From Macrocystis pyrifera (taxonomy: Eukaryota; Sar; Phaeophyceae; Laminariales; Laminariaceae): a stretch of DNA of 64,000 bases. Both the position numbers and the translations under genes were made by a program. Of the stretch, positions 34,759-47,500 are shown piece by piece. The stretch is taken from NCBI GenBank assembly GCA_031763025.1, contig JASSKH010000030.1, positions 8,236,737 to 8,300,736 of the forward strand, given 5' to 3'. The stretch's first letter is position 1; each line of letters begins with the position of its first letter. The notes under the pieces are model-generated. The model saw nothing but the letters and a program-made list of their open reading frames with translations. It did not search any database and was not told the origin of the DNA.

Positions 34759-35559
34759 GTACTCATTATCATGCATGGCCGCAGTCGAAGGGAGGGAGGG
34801 GGGGGGGGGGGGGGGGGGGGGGGTTCTCATGTTATGCATGGCCGTAGTCGTATGACCATAGACGCTGAATCGTCCCCCGATAGCCCTTGGTAGGCGTGCC
34901 TAATATGACACTCGCCAACTCACACAAACATACACACACGTGTATTATTTGGTTATACAACATATATATGTATATATATCAGGGCTCTTTGCGGGTCAGG
35001 AGCTCTTTAAAAAAAATCACATGTCGGGTCGGGACAGAAAAGGCTTTCGAAATATCATGGGAGGGGTCGAGTCGGGTCAAGTCAACACGATCCGATCCGA
35101 CCTGACCCTCGTACGAGAATCCCGCGAGTTTTTATCTGACCCGTGAGCAGCCCTGTGGGTATTGCTGATCCACTCCAGAGTTATTGGAGCCTCCCCCCGT
35201 GCCCACGGACTATTGATAGATTGTGGCGGCGAATCATTGTGAGACCAACAACAACCACAACAACAACCCAAAAAACATCAACACACCTGGCGCTGGGCGA
35301 AGAGTGCGTTGACGACCGGAGTTCCGCGGGGCACGAGGGGCGCCTTGAGCATGTACGACAGTAGGCTCAGCACTGAGTGGAAGCTTTCCCATTTGCCGCC
35401 CTCCCTCTTAACCTGCACCCGACGACAACACCACGCGGCATGAACCAAGAAACAAACAGAACAAACAAAACAGAGGACACGCAGCAGAGGGGCAGAAGAA
35501 TCTCAGCAACAAAAAAAAAAAAAAAACACGCCGTCCCCACAAAACGAGAGCAAAAAAAA

Positions 35560-35598
<39 letters not shown>

Positions 35599-38500
35599 AC
35601 GGCAAGCAGAATGATACGAGATTTACCGCAAACAAAAAACACACACCTTGAACATGAAAAAAAAAAAAAAAAACACAACATCAGAATGACAGATACATGA
35701 GAGAAGAACAAAAGAAATAAGAAAAAACAGTACACACAGCAGAACGACGCGCAGCAAACAGGACAGCAAAATGACAGAAGACTGACAGCAGGAAACGCAC
35801 ACACAGGGGACGGTGTGGGAGGACGGATCGGCACAGCCGATGATGCCTCCTCCACATCGAAAAGTCCAGAAACAACAGCGGGGGGGGGGGGGGGGGGGAA
35901 TTGAAACGAGTGGATGCCCCGCCCCATCGGGAAAAGTAAGGGTGCACCACCCGGGTCTGCCTGCCTACCTGCCTGCCTACCTGGCCACCAACACGTCGCT
36001 TGTGCGCTTCACACAAACCAAAGGCGGTGCTGAGAAGACGAGATGAGGTTCTTTCTGGACAGCAGAATCACGGGCAGCCACCCTCCCAGAAACGAGTTCA
36101 GAAAAAATACGTGTTTTTTACAACATCTCGGCAACAAGAGCAACGGAGGCACCGAGCACCAGAGCCAGCAAAATCGGCACCCACACAGACGAGACAGCAA
36201 CTTTTCACAACACACCAACAACGAACGCAACCCCACTACCCACCACTATAGTATTACGGGGGACCGTAGTAAATAGGACCAAAATATTCTCAGTAAAAAG
36301 AGGAAAATATATAGGTTTTTGTACGTACCGTACGTCCTGTTTACTATGGTCCTCCGTAGTAGCATCACCACACCACCACCAAGAAGCACACTATTATTAC
36401 GGGGGTCCATAGTTAACGGGACCAAATTTTGTTAGTAAAAATAGGAAAATATATAGGTTTTTATGTACACCATAGGTCCTGTTAACTATGGACCCCCGTA
36501 ATAGCACGGCAACAAACGACACCACGAGCACCGACATCACCACCATCATCGACAACAACGACAGAGTATGCACAACATGACAGCGCAATGCAGCGAATTG
36601 ATACGTGCGTCGAAACGAAACGACCCCCCCCCCCCCCCTCCCCACGATTGGTGCAAGCAAAGTCTGCCTGGTCGGTGAAAACCCGACATGCTCCGTCCCG
36701 GCATTGTAGGGATGCGAGGGTCTATGGTTCAACGACTACGGCCATGCATGAGATCGAGTACATCTCTCCTATCGAGTACACCCCCCTCCCCACCGCTCCG
36801 TCTCGAAAGGGGCGCATGGCCAAAGGCCGAACGAAGAAGGTAAGCAACAAGCGAGTACGCCTCCGCCCGCCCCCGCCCCCCCCCCGCCCCCACCACCACG
36901 CCCATACAAACGACCACGGTCATGCATGACGTGAGTACACCCTTCGACACGCCCACCCCCGCCCACCCACCCACCCACCCACCCTGAATCCGCTCGCACA
37001 GCTCGGCCATGATGACGAGATCGAAGATAAGAGGGCTGGCCAGGAGAGAGTCCTCGCACGTGTTGTGCATGGAGATCGTGTTCCTGCCGCCCATGAAGAT
37101 CTCCGACGTGTACTCGTCCAGAGCGCGCTTCGAGTCACCCACGTAGGGTACGTACTTGATCACCACCTGTCGCGTAAAGGGGGTGGGAGTTGGGGTGGAG
37201 GTGGAGAGGGTGGGGGGGGGGTGAGGGGGGCGGGGGAGGGGTTCACACGTCCCCGGGGGGGGGGGGGGGGGGGGGGGGGGGGAACGCCTCCGTGGGGATG
37301 TTTGCGGACGAATACAATGCGTTGAGTATGACGCAAAGTTACGTGGGTGATTGATACAGGGCCTCCTGAGGGATTCACGACCTCCTTCTCCGTACGTACC
37401 TGGTACTGGTATCAGCTGCCAGGGTGTGAGTTACAGAGGTTCCCATGTGCATGTATGATACCTGGTACACGGCCTAACGGGGGATGCAGGGCCGCACGAG
37501 TGGTTCAAGGCCTCGTGCGAGTGATTCAGCTCCTTGTGTGATGTATGCTATAGCTTATAGCTTAAGAGAGCAAAAAAAAATATTAATAGGAATTCTTACT
37601 TCTCGATTTCTTCAACTCTCAAGTTCTTCCCTCTCAATTTTTAACGATAAAGTTCCTAACTACCATGGTACCGATTTTGTAACTCTCAAGTTCTTACCTG
37701 TCATGTTTTCAACTTTCAAGTTATTTACTCTCACGTTCTTAGCTTTCGATTTCTGAACTACCAATTTCTTGAAACTCAAGTTCTTAACTCTCAAGGTCTC
37801 AACTACCAGGTATAAAATTCTTAATTATCAAATTATTTACTACTAATACTAAGTTCTTAGCTATCAAGTTCTTGCCGAGAGAGTTCTCGAGTCTCAACAC
37901 CTCAACTTCCAATCTCTTGAGTGCTGTGCATACTTGTATCATACTCACGACGTGGTCGGGGTGCTCGTCCTCGTCGTAAAGCATCCTGTTGGAAGCTACC
38001 ATGTCGTCCACGACGTTGGACTTGCTGATCTCCTTCGATCGGAACTGCTGCGGGGCCGACAGATTCCTTCCGTCGTTGTTTCCGAGGTGGTTGTACGACA
38101 CGATCGACGTCGGCTTGATGCCGGCGCTCACCTTGCATAAGCAGCAGCAGCAATCGTGACAATAGACAAAACAAACGTCAAGCGTCATCACCAGCACTAA
38201 GAAACACCAGAAGCGACAAAACCGATAGAAATATATTTTTGTTCTGGTGAATTCTCCGGTAAATACCCCGGTACTCAACCTTGTTTTGGTCATACTCGAG
38301 TATATACCCGGGTACTGAACCTGGTCATTTTATTCATGTTCGGGTACATACCCGGGTGCTAAACCTGGTTGTTTTGGTCATACTCGGGCACCTTCCCGGG
38401 TACCCCCAGAACATGCATACCCTACCAGCACACCCGTGCAACTCTGTATTGTACTGCTTTGTATTTTGTACCAGGTATTTTTATCTCGTACTTTTTTTCC

Positions 38501-41500
38501 GGAGGTATTCTTCCGCATCAAAAGTAAGGCACGAATCATAGTGGGCAGGGGGGGGGAGAGGTTGCCATATGACCCCGGTTCTGAGGTACGGCTACGTACA
38601 GCAGTAGGAGGGAGAGAAAAGAAGGACGAATATAACAAATAATAGCCGGTAAATGGGAAGAGAAAAAAAAAGAAGGTGTTTTTTTGAGGCTGCCTGTCTG
38701 TCATCACGGACTGGATGTGAGTACAACAATAACAGCTGGCAAAAACATCTTCAAAATTTTCATCATCTGCTGTGAACAACATGCTACTCACGAGGAAGTC
38801 GACCATGACGGACTTCATCTTGGTCTGTCCAGACTTGAAGTCGTCCCCGCCGATGTAAACCTTGTGCTCCTCCGCCAGCTCCACCACGCCGGGTACAAAG
38901 GTGTTCTGCATGGGGGCAAACAAACAACCCAAAATAAAAAAATAAAAAAAGTGCAAGATTGAAGATATCAAACACAGGAAACCTGGGGTTAGTGGAGCGG
39001 GTTTGCGAAAACACGCACCATGATATTTTTCAATCCGTTGTACAAACTATCAATATCAACCCCTTCTTGGAGCATCAGCGGCGAGAGACGAAACAGACAT
39101 AACGACTAAATTTTCACGAAGCAGGGCGGGCTATTGTAGTAAGAATCAGAACCCGTGATGGACCCAAAAACGATATATCCCCGTGTGTTCACTCACCATA
39201 TTTGGTTCCGATTACACTGTTCCCTCCGGAATACACCATCGGGGACAAGAGGTACAAGTACCCCAGGCTGTCGCGTTCTGTGGGGGATAAGACACGTGGA
39301 GTGTACTACGGAAAATGTATCACTTACCAAGTAAACGTTTCATCGGACTCCAGACGTTGTCTTCACATTGTAACCGTTCTTTCTACCCAGCTACAGCAGT
39401 ACGCTCAGTGCCCGTCCTGATTCCTTATCCTAGAGAGAGATAGTACAGTAATTACGTGGTTACAGACTGAGACGGAGACAAACCAACGCCAAAAAGATCG
39501 CAAATTAATGGGTAGAGTAAGTGAAATGTCAAACGTACCGGGCACGAGAACGCAACAACAACAACCAGCAGCAGCAGCAAGCCAGACCAGAAGACTGAGA
39601 ACAAGGAAGACTAAAACGAGAAAAAAAAAAAAAGAAAAGAAACAGACTGCAAATGACGTGAGGAGCTACGAGTATACATCCCGAGTCTGAGAAAAATTGA
39701 GTTCTCAAGTCCGACACGCAATCACAAATCAAAGGGGCTTGCAAATACCAACATGTCCACAATCAAAGGGTCTTACAAATATTACCATGCAATCAATACA
39801 CAGCGGGTACCTATCTCCTCAAGGTCGAGGAGCTCCGTCCGCGTAAAATGTGTGAGCTATACTACAATCGAGTAAAACCCCAATGCCTACCGTATCACGC
39901 CCGGCTCGTGTAATGTCCGAACTGAGCTACAGCAGTAGCGGGGGTCCCTCTACAAATGCCGGTTTGTGTCAGACCATGCACAACACCGGCACTGAAGCGG
40001 GCACCGGCATTATGCCGCACACTGCCACATTGGTTAATCCCATCTGTGCCATTCGATTTCACCGGCAATATTAAAACCGGCCCAATACAGCGACCCCTAC
40101 CGTATATGAATATATATACGTACCGCACGCGCTGCCCGACACTACTCGAACCAGTAGAGTTTACCATTATTTGGTCTGATTGGGTGAGGTCTGGGTTAGG
40201 GTTGCTGTGATTGGCTTAGGGTCCGGGTTAGGGTTGCTCTGATTGGCTTAGGGTCCGGGTTAGGGTTGCTGTGATTGGCTTATGGTTAGGGTCGGCCCTC
40301 TATATACGTCTCGTACACAGCAGTGTGCCCCCCACTTCTCGAATAACTGCCAAGCTATACCCTCACTCGAACTGCTGCGCTCGCACATAACACGGGGTTT
40401 TTCTTTTCAGTCGCATGCCTGAGACCCGACAGTGTTCTTGCACACGTGCCGAATAGGTAGGCATGTACGGGCATTACCAAACCGGCATTATATCGGACAC
40501 CGGCATGATTGAAACTGGCAGTATAGAGGGACCCCTACCGCATACATATGATACACACATCATATAAATTAAAATATTTATAAATGTATGCCGCACGCGC
40601 TGCACGACACTACGTGAACTGCTGCGCGTTCACGAAACACGGTTAGTGTCTCGGCCGTTCAGCCCGGGTCCTAAAGAGATGCACATCTCTGACAGATCAG
40701 ACAGATCATACAGATCATGACCTTATCTATCTATTTGTCTGCATATAGATGATTTAGATCCTCAGCTGCCGTTATGGGATGTTGTGCAGGATCTGTGTAG
40801 TACAGATCCAGCCCAGGAAAACATGTCCTAGATCGTGCAGGTTTTACGGCTCCCACCGGCAACATAAAGGCTATAGATCATTTAGATCATACAGATCAGG
40901 AATACATCTGCCTTGCAGGAACTACAACACAGCAGTGTCAGGAAGCGGGAATCGATGACCTGTGTGAAAGGTCTGCCTTGAACGAACTACAACACAGCAT
41001 CAGAAAGCGGGAATCGATGATCTGTGTGAAGGGTCGTAACCTATACGATAAACTTCCTGCCATTCTCTCTTCTTACGATTCACCACCAAGCCCGAGAACC
41101 CCGAACAAAATCTCTGGCTTCGTGCAGAAAAAAAAAAAACAAACAAAACAAACAAACAAACAAAGTGAGATACGACAAACAAAAAGACGAGCACAAGAGC
41201 AAAAAAGAAAGACATGGCGTTTTTTTTTTTTTTCCAAGCATACGTGAATAGAAATAGACATGACAGCATGTGTGCGTCGTACGCACGCTCGGCCAAAGCA
41301 CGCCGACAAGAAACAAAAAACACCGACAAGAAACAAAAAACACGACGATAGCGTGTGCTCTATACAAAAAAGAGGTACTGTTACGGGGAACCATAGCAAA
41401 TAGGACCTACGGTACGCACAAAAACTTACATGTATCCCTATATTGACTCATAATATTTGGTCATGTTTACTATAGTCCCCCGTAATACTGTAATACACCT

Positions 41501-44500
41501 GGTACGTGAGTCGTGACAAACCAACCTGGGGGGATCCGTTGATATAAGAGCACCCCTCGAGGATTGACGCGCACGCGAAGATGGTTGATGGCGACACCTG
41601 GACACACAAGAGAAGAAGGTATCGAAACGAAAATAAGAGTAAAAAGACGATCAAGAAAGTAAACAAGAAAACACTCGTTATGACATCATAAATACAACAA
41701 ATACATCAGCTAACCACAATATACTTCGGCACAAGAGTTACCTTGACCTTAAATATTTTTTCCACACGGATCCTACAGATCATGATCTATCTGATCTGTC
41801 TACAGATAGATCATCTAGTTCCACACCTGCCGTTGTGAGGAGTTGTGCAGGATCTGCCTTATAGGGAAGATAGATCACACACAGGGAAGACGTGCTTTAG
41901 TAGACAGATAATGCAGGTTGGCTCCCACCCGGCAACATGAGTTACTGCTGTAGATCGTGCAAGGCCGGGAATAAATCAGCCTGGAAAGGTCTAGATCATG
42001 AAAGTGGGAATCGATCATCCGTCCCGAGTTTTGTATTTTTCCCAACGGGGACGCTTTCGTGGCTTGTTTACAGCAGGTCGCCAGGCGCTAAGCTCGTAGA
42101 TTCCAGCAAACATGAGATATTGCTGAAGTAATATCATGACGACGAAAGCTCGACCACCACTGCCAACGACACCACGACCACCACCGCCTTCTCAAGCTTT
42201 GGCCTAAAAAAGAAAACATAAGAATATCTCCAGAGGCACCATCCCAAAAAAACACGGTCACAATTTCGGCGGAAAAAAATAAAACGTGTTCACGGCTTTG
42301 GCCTATAGCTTCGACAATAAATGGGTGATAGTCCACACAAACTCCTCAGTACATCTTCGTTCCGAGAAATTCCCACAGAAAATTCCCAGGCCGTTGGGGT
42401 GAGAATTTTCAAGCCAACTATACTTCAACCATTTTGTCGAAAAGCTGAGCCAAATCGTAGCAAACAGCGATCCATTTATACATCATTTTTTTGCAGGGAC
42501 CATTTTCAGCACATAGATACACACTTTAGTCCCCCCAGACGTACATAATCACGCCAGCTCAAAGTAAATTTGTTCTGACAATTCTGGCAAACAAAGCACT
42601 CACACTCGTGTTGTCGCAAAATACATTTTCAGCTAAATCTTCATCCAAGTTCCACCAAAAAATACTTCAGAAAAGCCTTTTTTTTTCCCCAAGAAACCTT
42701 AACACACACCTCTCTCTTCTCTCATGCTTAATTTTTTTTTTTTCAAGATTTTTCTCACAGTAGGAAACTTTTATCACACCTCTTCCCCCCCTCTTGATAA
42801 AAAATACTTTGTAAGAAATTTCTCAGGAAAAATCATCACCTCATCCTCGCCGCGGGTGATGGAGGCGAGGATGTTTTCCTTGGTGTCGTTGATGCCCGCC
42901 TCCAGCGCCGAGAAACGCTCCGTGTTCGCCGTCCACAGCACGACCACCTTGTCCAGCTTGTTCTTCTCCTTGAACTCGCGGATGTCCTTTCGGATCTGGT
43001 TTATTATCCCGTCGTCATTGTCGCCGCCGTCGCCATGCCGATCCCATTTTGGTGCCGATTCAGATCCGATTTAGTTCCGATTGAGATCCGAATTCGGAAC
43101 CGAATCCGCCGTCATGACGATTCCGATTACATCCGAATTCGGTCCGATCGGATGTTTGATCCGATTCCATTCGATCGGATTTTAAACCGAACCAGCACAA
43201 TACAAGGGCGGGTGGGGGGCAGCGGAGAGTCGGGTTGTTTTGTTTTAGTTGGTTGAAAGGGGGATGTTTTTACTAGTTGTTAGATTGATTGGTTCGGTCG
43301 GTTTGGACGATATATGTACGACTCGAGCGGCGTTCAACCGGTATATAGAGCAACACCCAACGCCTGCTCTGCTTTGCGTGCACCCCTCCTTCCTGCCCGT
43401 GTCTCTTCATTGTCCGCATTTTTTTTTTTATTCCCACGAACCAAAATTTGTCACCAGCAGGGAAAAAGAAGACACCTAGGACGCGGTCAAAAGAACGACG
43501 ACATCGAAAACAACACCACCCCACCCCGCCAAATATCGCTTCTCGCAATACGTGAGTCCCCACTTGCCACCATCCCTCCTACCCTACACAATACATCATG
43601 ATCTGAATACAACCCCCCGGATCACACAGCGAAATACCCCCGCCTCCCAACTCTACCGCAACTCCTCTACACTTTACCCAGTCCTGTAAATCCTCGCACA
43701 CCGGCAAACAGAAAGCGAAAGATCCCCGTAAACCCTAGGCACGGCAGCAGCACTGACAACCGACAACAACAACAACAACAACAACGTTTAGTTCAGTATC
43801 AGCTGCGTTGCCGCCGCAGCAGCAGAGGCAGCAGTGTCAAAACTCCGATCCCACCCCTACGCGGCGACGGCGGAGGTAAGTATGCCAACCTGGTCCATCT
43901 GGTCCTGCTTGCTCCCCTTGAGGACGTTATCCGCACGCTCGGACTGGTTGGCAGCGATGAAGTCGGGGAAGTAGATGGAGGGAAGGGGCACCATGTCGAC
44001 CATCATTGGCTTCAGCTTCTGCTGCAAGTCGTAGTCCTGAAAAAGAAAATACACAGGCGCAAAAAAAAAAACGGACACAAGAAGAAAAAAAATATATAAC
44101 TGAGACAGATGTGCCGCATCATATATATACCCGGCTTGCGGGCGACTACAGCGTTGTAAGTAAAACGAGGCGAAAGCGGGGGGGCGGGGGGGGGGGGGGG
44201 GGTACTCATTTCTTGCTTGCCTTAGTTATTTGATCCTTGCCCATGCATCCCTTTCGAGACGGAGCACCGTTCCTACGCCCAAGAGAGACACCTCCAACAT
44301 TTGGGCGCTTAATACGTTTTTTCCAATGTATTACACAAAACCTTGCTAATCTTATCCCCTAACTGTTTCGCCGCATATGTCCCCCATCTATCTCCAAACC
44401 CCTCTCAACATATCCCGTTCCTCCTTGTACATTCCACATTTGCCCACTCTGTGAGTTCTGCCCTCTAATGCTTTGTCACAAGGACACATCTGTGCATCTA

Positions 44501-47500
44501 TTTCGTCCTAAGGAGTGTGTGTAGGGCGGGGGGAGGGGGGGCGTACTCATTAGTTGCTTGCCTTATTGATAAAGTCATTTGACCATTGACGATGCATCCC
44601 TTTCGAGACGGAGCACCGTTCCTACTCCTACTAGAGACACCTCCAACAATTAGGCGCTCAATACGTTGTTTCCATATATTACATATTACGGGGGTCCATA
44701 GTTAATAAGACCTATGGTATACATAAAAACCTACATATTCACCTATTTTTACTAACAATATTTGGTCCTGTTTACTATGGTCCCCCGTAATAGCAACTTT
44801 TTGCTAATCATATCCCCTTCCTGTCTGGCCGCCTGTCGCCACCATCTATCTCCTAGGGTAGCGACCGTTTTTTTCGCGTCTATCTATTTCGGGGGACCAT
44901 AGTTAATAGGACCTATGGCATACATAAAAAACCCATATATTTAGGTATTTTTACTAACAATATTTGGTCCTGTTAACTATGGACCCCCGTAATAGTAAAA
45001 ATAGGGAAATATATAGGTTTTTCTCTGTGCCGTAGGTCCTATTCACTATGGTCCCCGTGATAGCGTATCGAACTCCTCCATGTCACATTCGTCTATTTCC
45101 CTCATTTCCTCGTCCAACACATCCCTCTCCTCCCTGTACATTTCACATCCTCCTACTACGTGAGTTCTACTCTATTGCTTTGCCACACGGGCACATCTGT
45201 GCATCTGATTCCTCCTCCTCCCGGCTATTGGTGTACCTCTCTTTCTCCTTTCTGGCAGGTCCAGGTCGCCTACACGAAATCGCAGTTTCAGGGTTTTCGC
45301 GAAGTCCAGTGGGCCGTGCAAACACGTTTTCATTCCTATTCCTTCCCTCAATCCCCCGTATATCTCTAATTGTTTTTTTCGATTCCACCTTGTTTCTTCG
45401 CGTTAGCCTTCCCCTTTTTTCTGGCCTTTCTTCTACTTCTGCCTTGTACCTCCCAAACTTCCCGGCGGACATCATCTCTTCTTGGTTTCCCCCTATATCC
45501 GTCCACACCTTCTCAACTACGTCATCCCACCTTATTCGCCCTTTTGCTACTTTCTCCCATACAGCTCTATCACCCATGGTTGGCAACCTCTTTTTTGGCA
45601 TGTTCGTTAATCTATATTGTCATTTCAACTTTCTCATGTCTCCATTTGTCTAGAGTGGGTACATTCCCAGTTCTGCTCTTAATACTGCATTACTAGTCGT
45701 ACTTGAGCATCTTGGGATTTTTTTAGCTGCTGTCATCTGTACAGTTTCCAACTGTTGTACGAGTTTCGCGTTCTCTTCCCATACTTCTCCTGAATGTTCT
45801 AGCTTTGGTACTATCACATTCATCAGTATACATCTCTTAATCCTAGTGTCAAGGTGGGAGTCTGTTAGGATCGCACCCATCTTGCCTACCTGTGCTTTAC
45901 CCTTTCCTATTACTTTTGCTACGTGTGTATCCCAAGAGCAGTCTTTTATGATCTCTACGCCAAGATACGTATACTGGTTTACGGTCGGCAATTCATCTTT
46001 TCCCCACTTTCAACTGAAATTTCACCTTTATTTTCCCTACAAACAACTACTGTGCATTTCTTGACGTTCGCCGTCACCCTCCATTTCCTAGTGTATTCTA
46101 GCGCCTTCTCTAGTTGTTTCTGCAATCCTTCGGGTGTTTCTGATATCCCCACGAAGTCATCCGCAAACATCAATCCGGACACCGTATCTTCCCCCAACGT
46201 GCAGGGCGGGGGCGGGTGTACTCGATATCACGCATGGCCGCAGTCGTATGACCATAGAGGGGTTCTTCGTGAATATCAACCGGCGAAAGAAAAGGCTATC
46301 GACTTTGAGGGTTTACGGGCTAAGGACCAGGCCAACCCTCGCCAGGGCGGGCGGAGATGGAGAGGGAGAGAACACCAAGCCATTCCCGGCCTTGACGCGG
46401 CAACGACGACAACAACAACAACGACAATCACCAACACCACCAATCACTAACCACCACGACCACCAACTACCACCACCACCACCACCACCACTACCAGCTA
46501 CCAACACCAACACCAACACCGAAGCGATGACCCCACTTTGGCACGACCAGACAGCCGCCACCAGCTACCAGGCACAGCAATGGCTCACCAGGACGGAGGC
46601 CTTGCTCATGGCGGCGGCGAGGTTATCGCTGCAGATGTCCCAGCCCCCAAGGACGAGGTCGTTCGGGTGGACGGTGGGCAGCATGTTGCGCAGGGGCACG
46701 TGGACCGCGTTACCCGCCGCGTCGTTACCGAGACGGACGGTGGAAGCCATGCAGAGCGACCCCCAGTAGTTGGCCTTTTTCTCTCCCTCCTGTTGGCGCG
46801 TGAGGGGAGGCAGAGAGGACGCGAGAAGAAGAGAGAGGAGGTGAGTAAAAGCGAGGAGTGAGTAAAGGATAGAAGTGAGTAAAAGATAGAAGCGAAGAGT
46901 TAGTCGCAGAAGAGAGAAAAGGTGAGAGAAAGGAGACAAGTGCGTGTGAGCGTGAACTGTCAGACGTGTGCAGGTTATAGGGGTCACGTCCGGCAACGTG
47001 AGCTACTGTAGTAATAGATCATACACATCAGAAATATCTGCCCTGGAAGATCTACCAGATCATGATTTATCTGTAGGCGATCTGCCATGATCTTCATCAA
47101 GTGCGAATCGATGATATCTCCGAGTTGTGAATCATGATTAGTAGCGACCGAAACTCAAACCAGATCGAATCATGTCTCGCACTCCTCCCCGCTCCCCGCT
47201 CTCTCTCCCCACGCCTAATTAGCCAGAAACGAACGAAAGAGCGTCAGAGAACATCTCCCGAAGCAAACGTCACAACAACAACAACGGTACAAACAATAAA
47301 AATAATCACAAAACAGCGTGACGAAATAGCGCGACCCCAACCAGCACCGCAACGCAACAGCACCAGCGTCGCAAAAAAAGTGTCACAAACCCCCGCCTAA
47401 CAGCAGACGACGTCACAAAACAGCCGTCACAATACACGACGTCAGCGAAGAACGCCAACAAAAGACAACACAGCAACGTCCGCCCTATATGAATCATGTA

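Larger units (their letters stand above)
44178..46262 (-). mobile_element. C-tailed LINE: two copies and a SINE-like end in a chain (INO1 intron)
   Basis: Reading the minus strand: a SINE-like 3' end (46262-46201) with C tail; then a 5'-truncated LINE (46197 to about 44527) with C tail; then a second, shorter LINE 3' copy (about 44520-44206) with C tail. The long copy begins inside reverse transcriptase: [20 protein letters not shown] holds the catalytic ADD motif. It continues with [20 protein letters not shown], a [20 protein letters not shown] block and a CPCGKAIE cysteine motif near the end, spread over several frames with stops, so it is decayed. The coding part runs to within a few bases of the 3' end: KASNK-type codons, TGA, GTA, then C. 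I place it among Jockey/CR1-like LINEs by this layout only. Two MITEs are inserted (44689-44795, 44888-45062). Confidence 0.8.
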
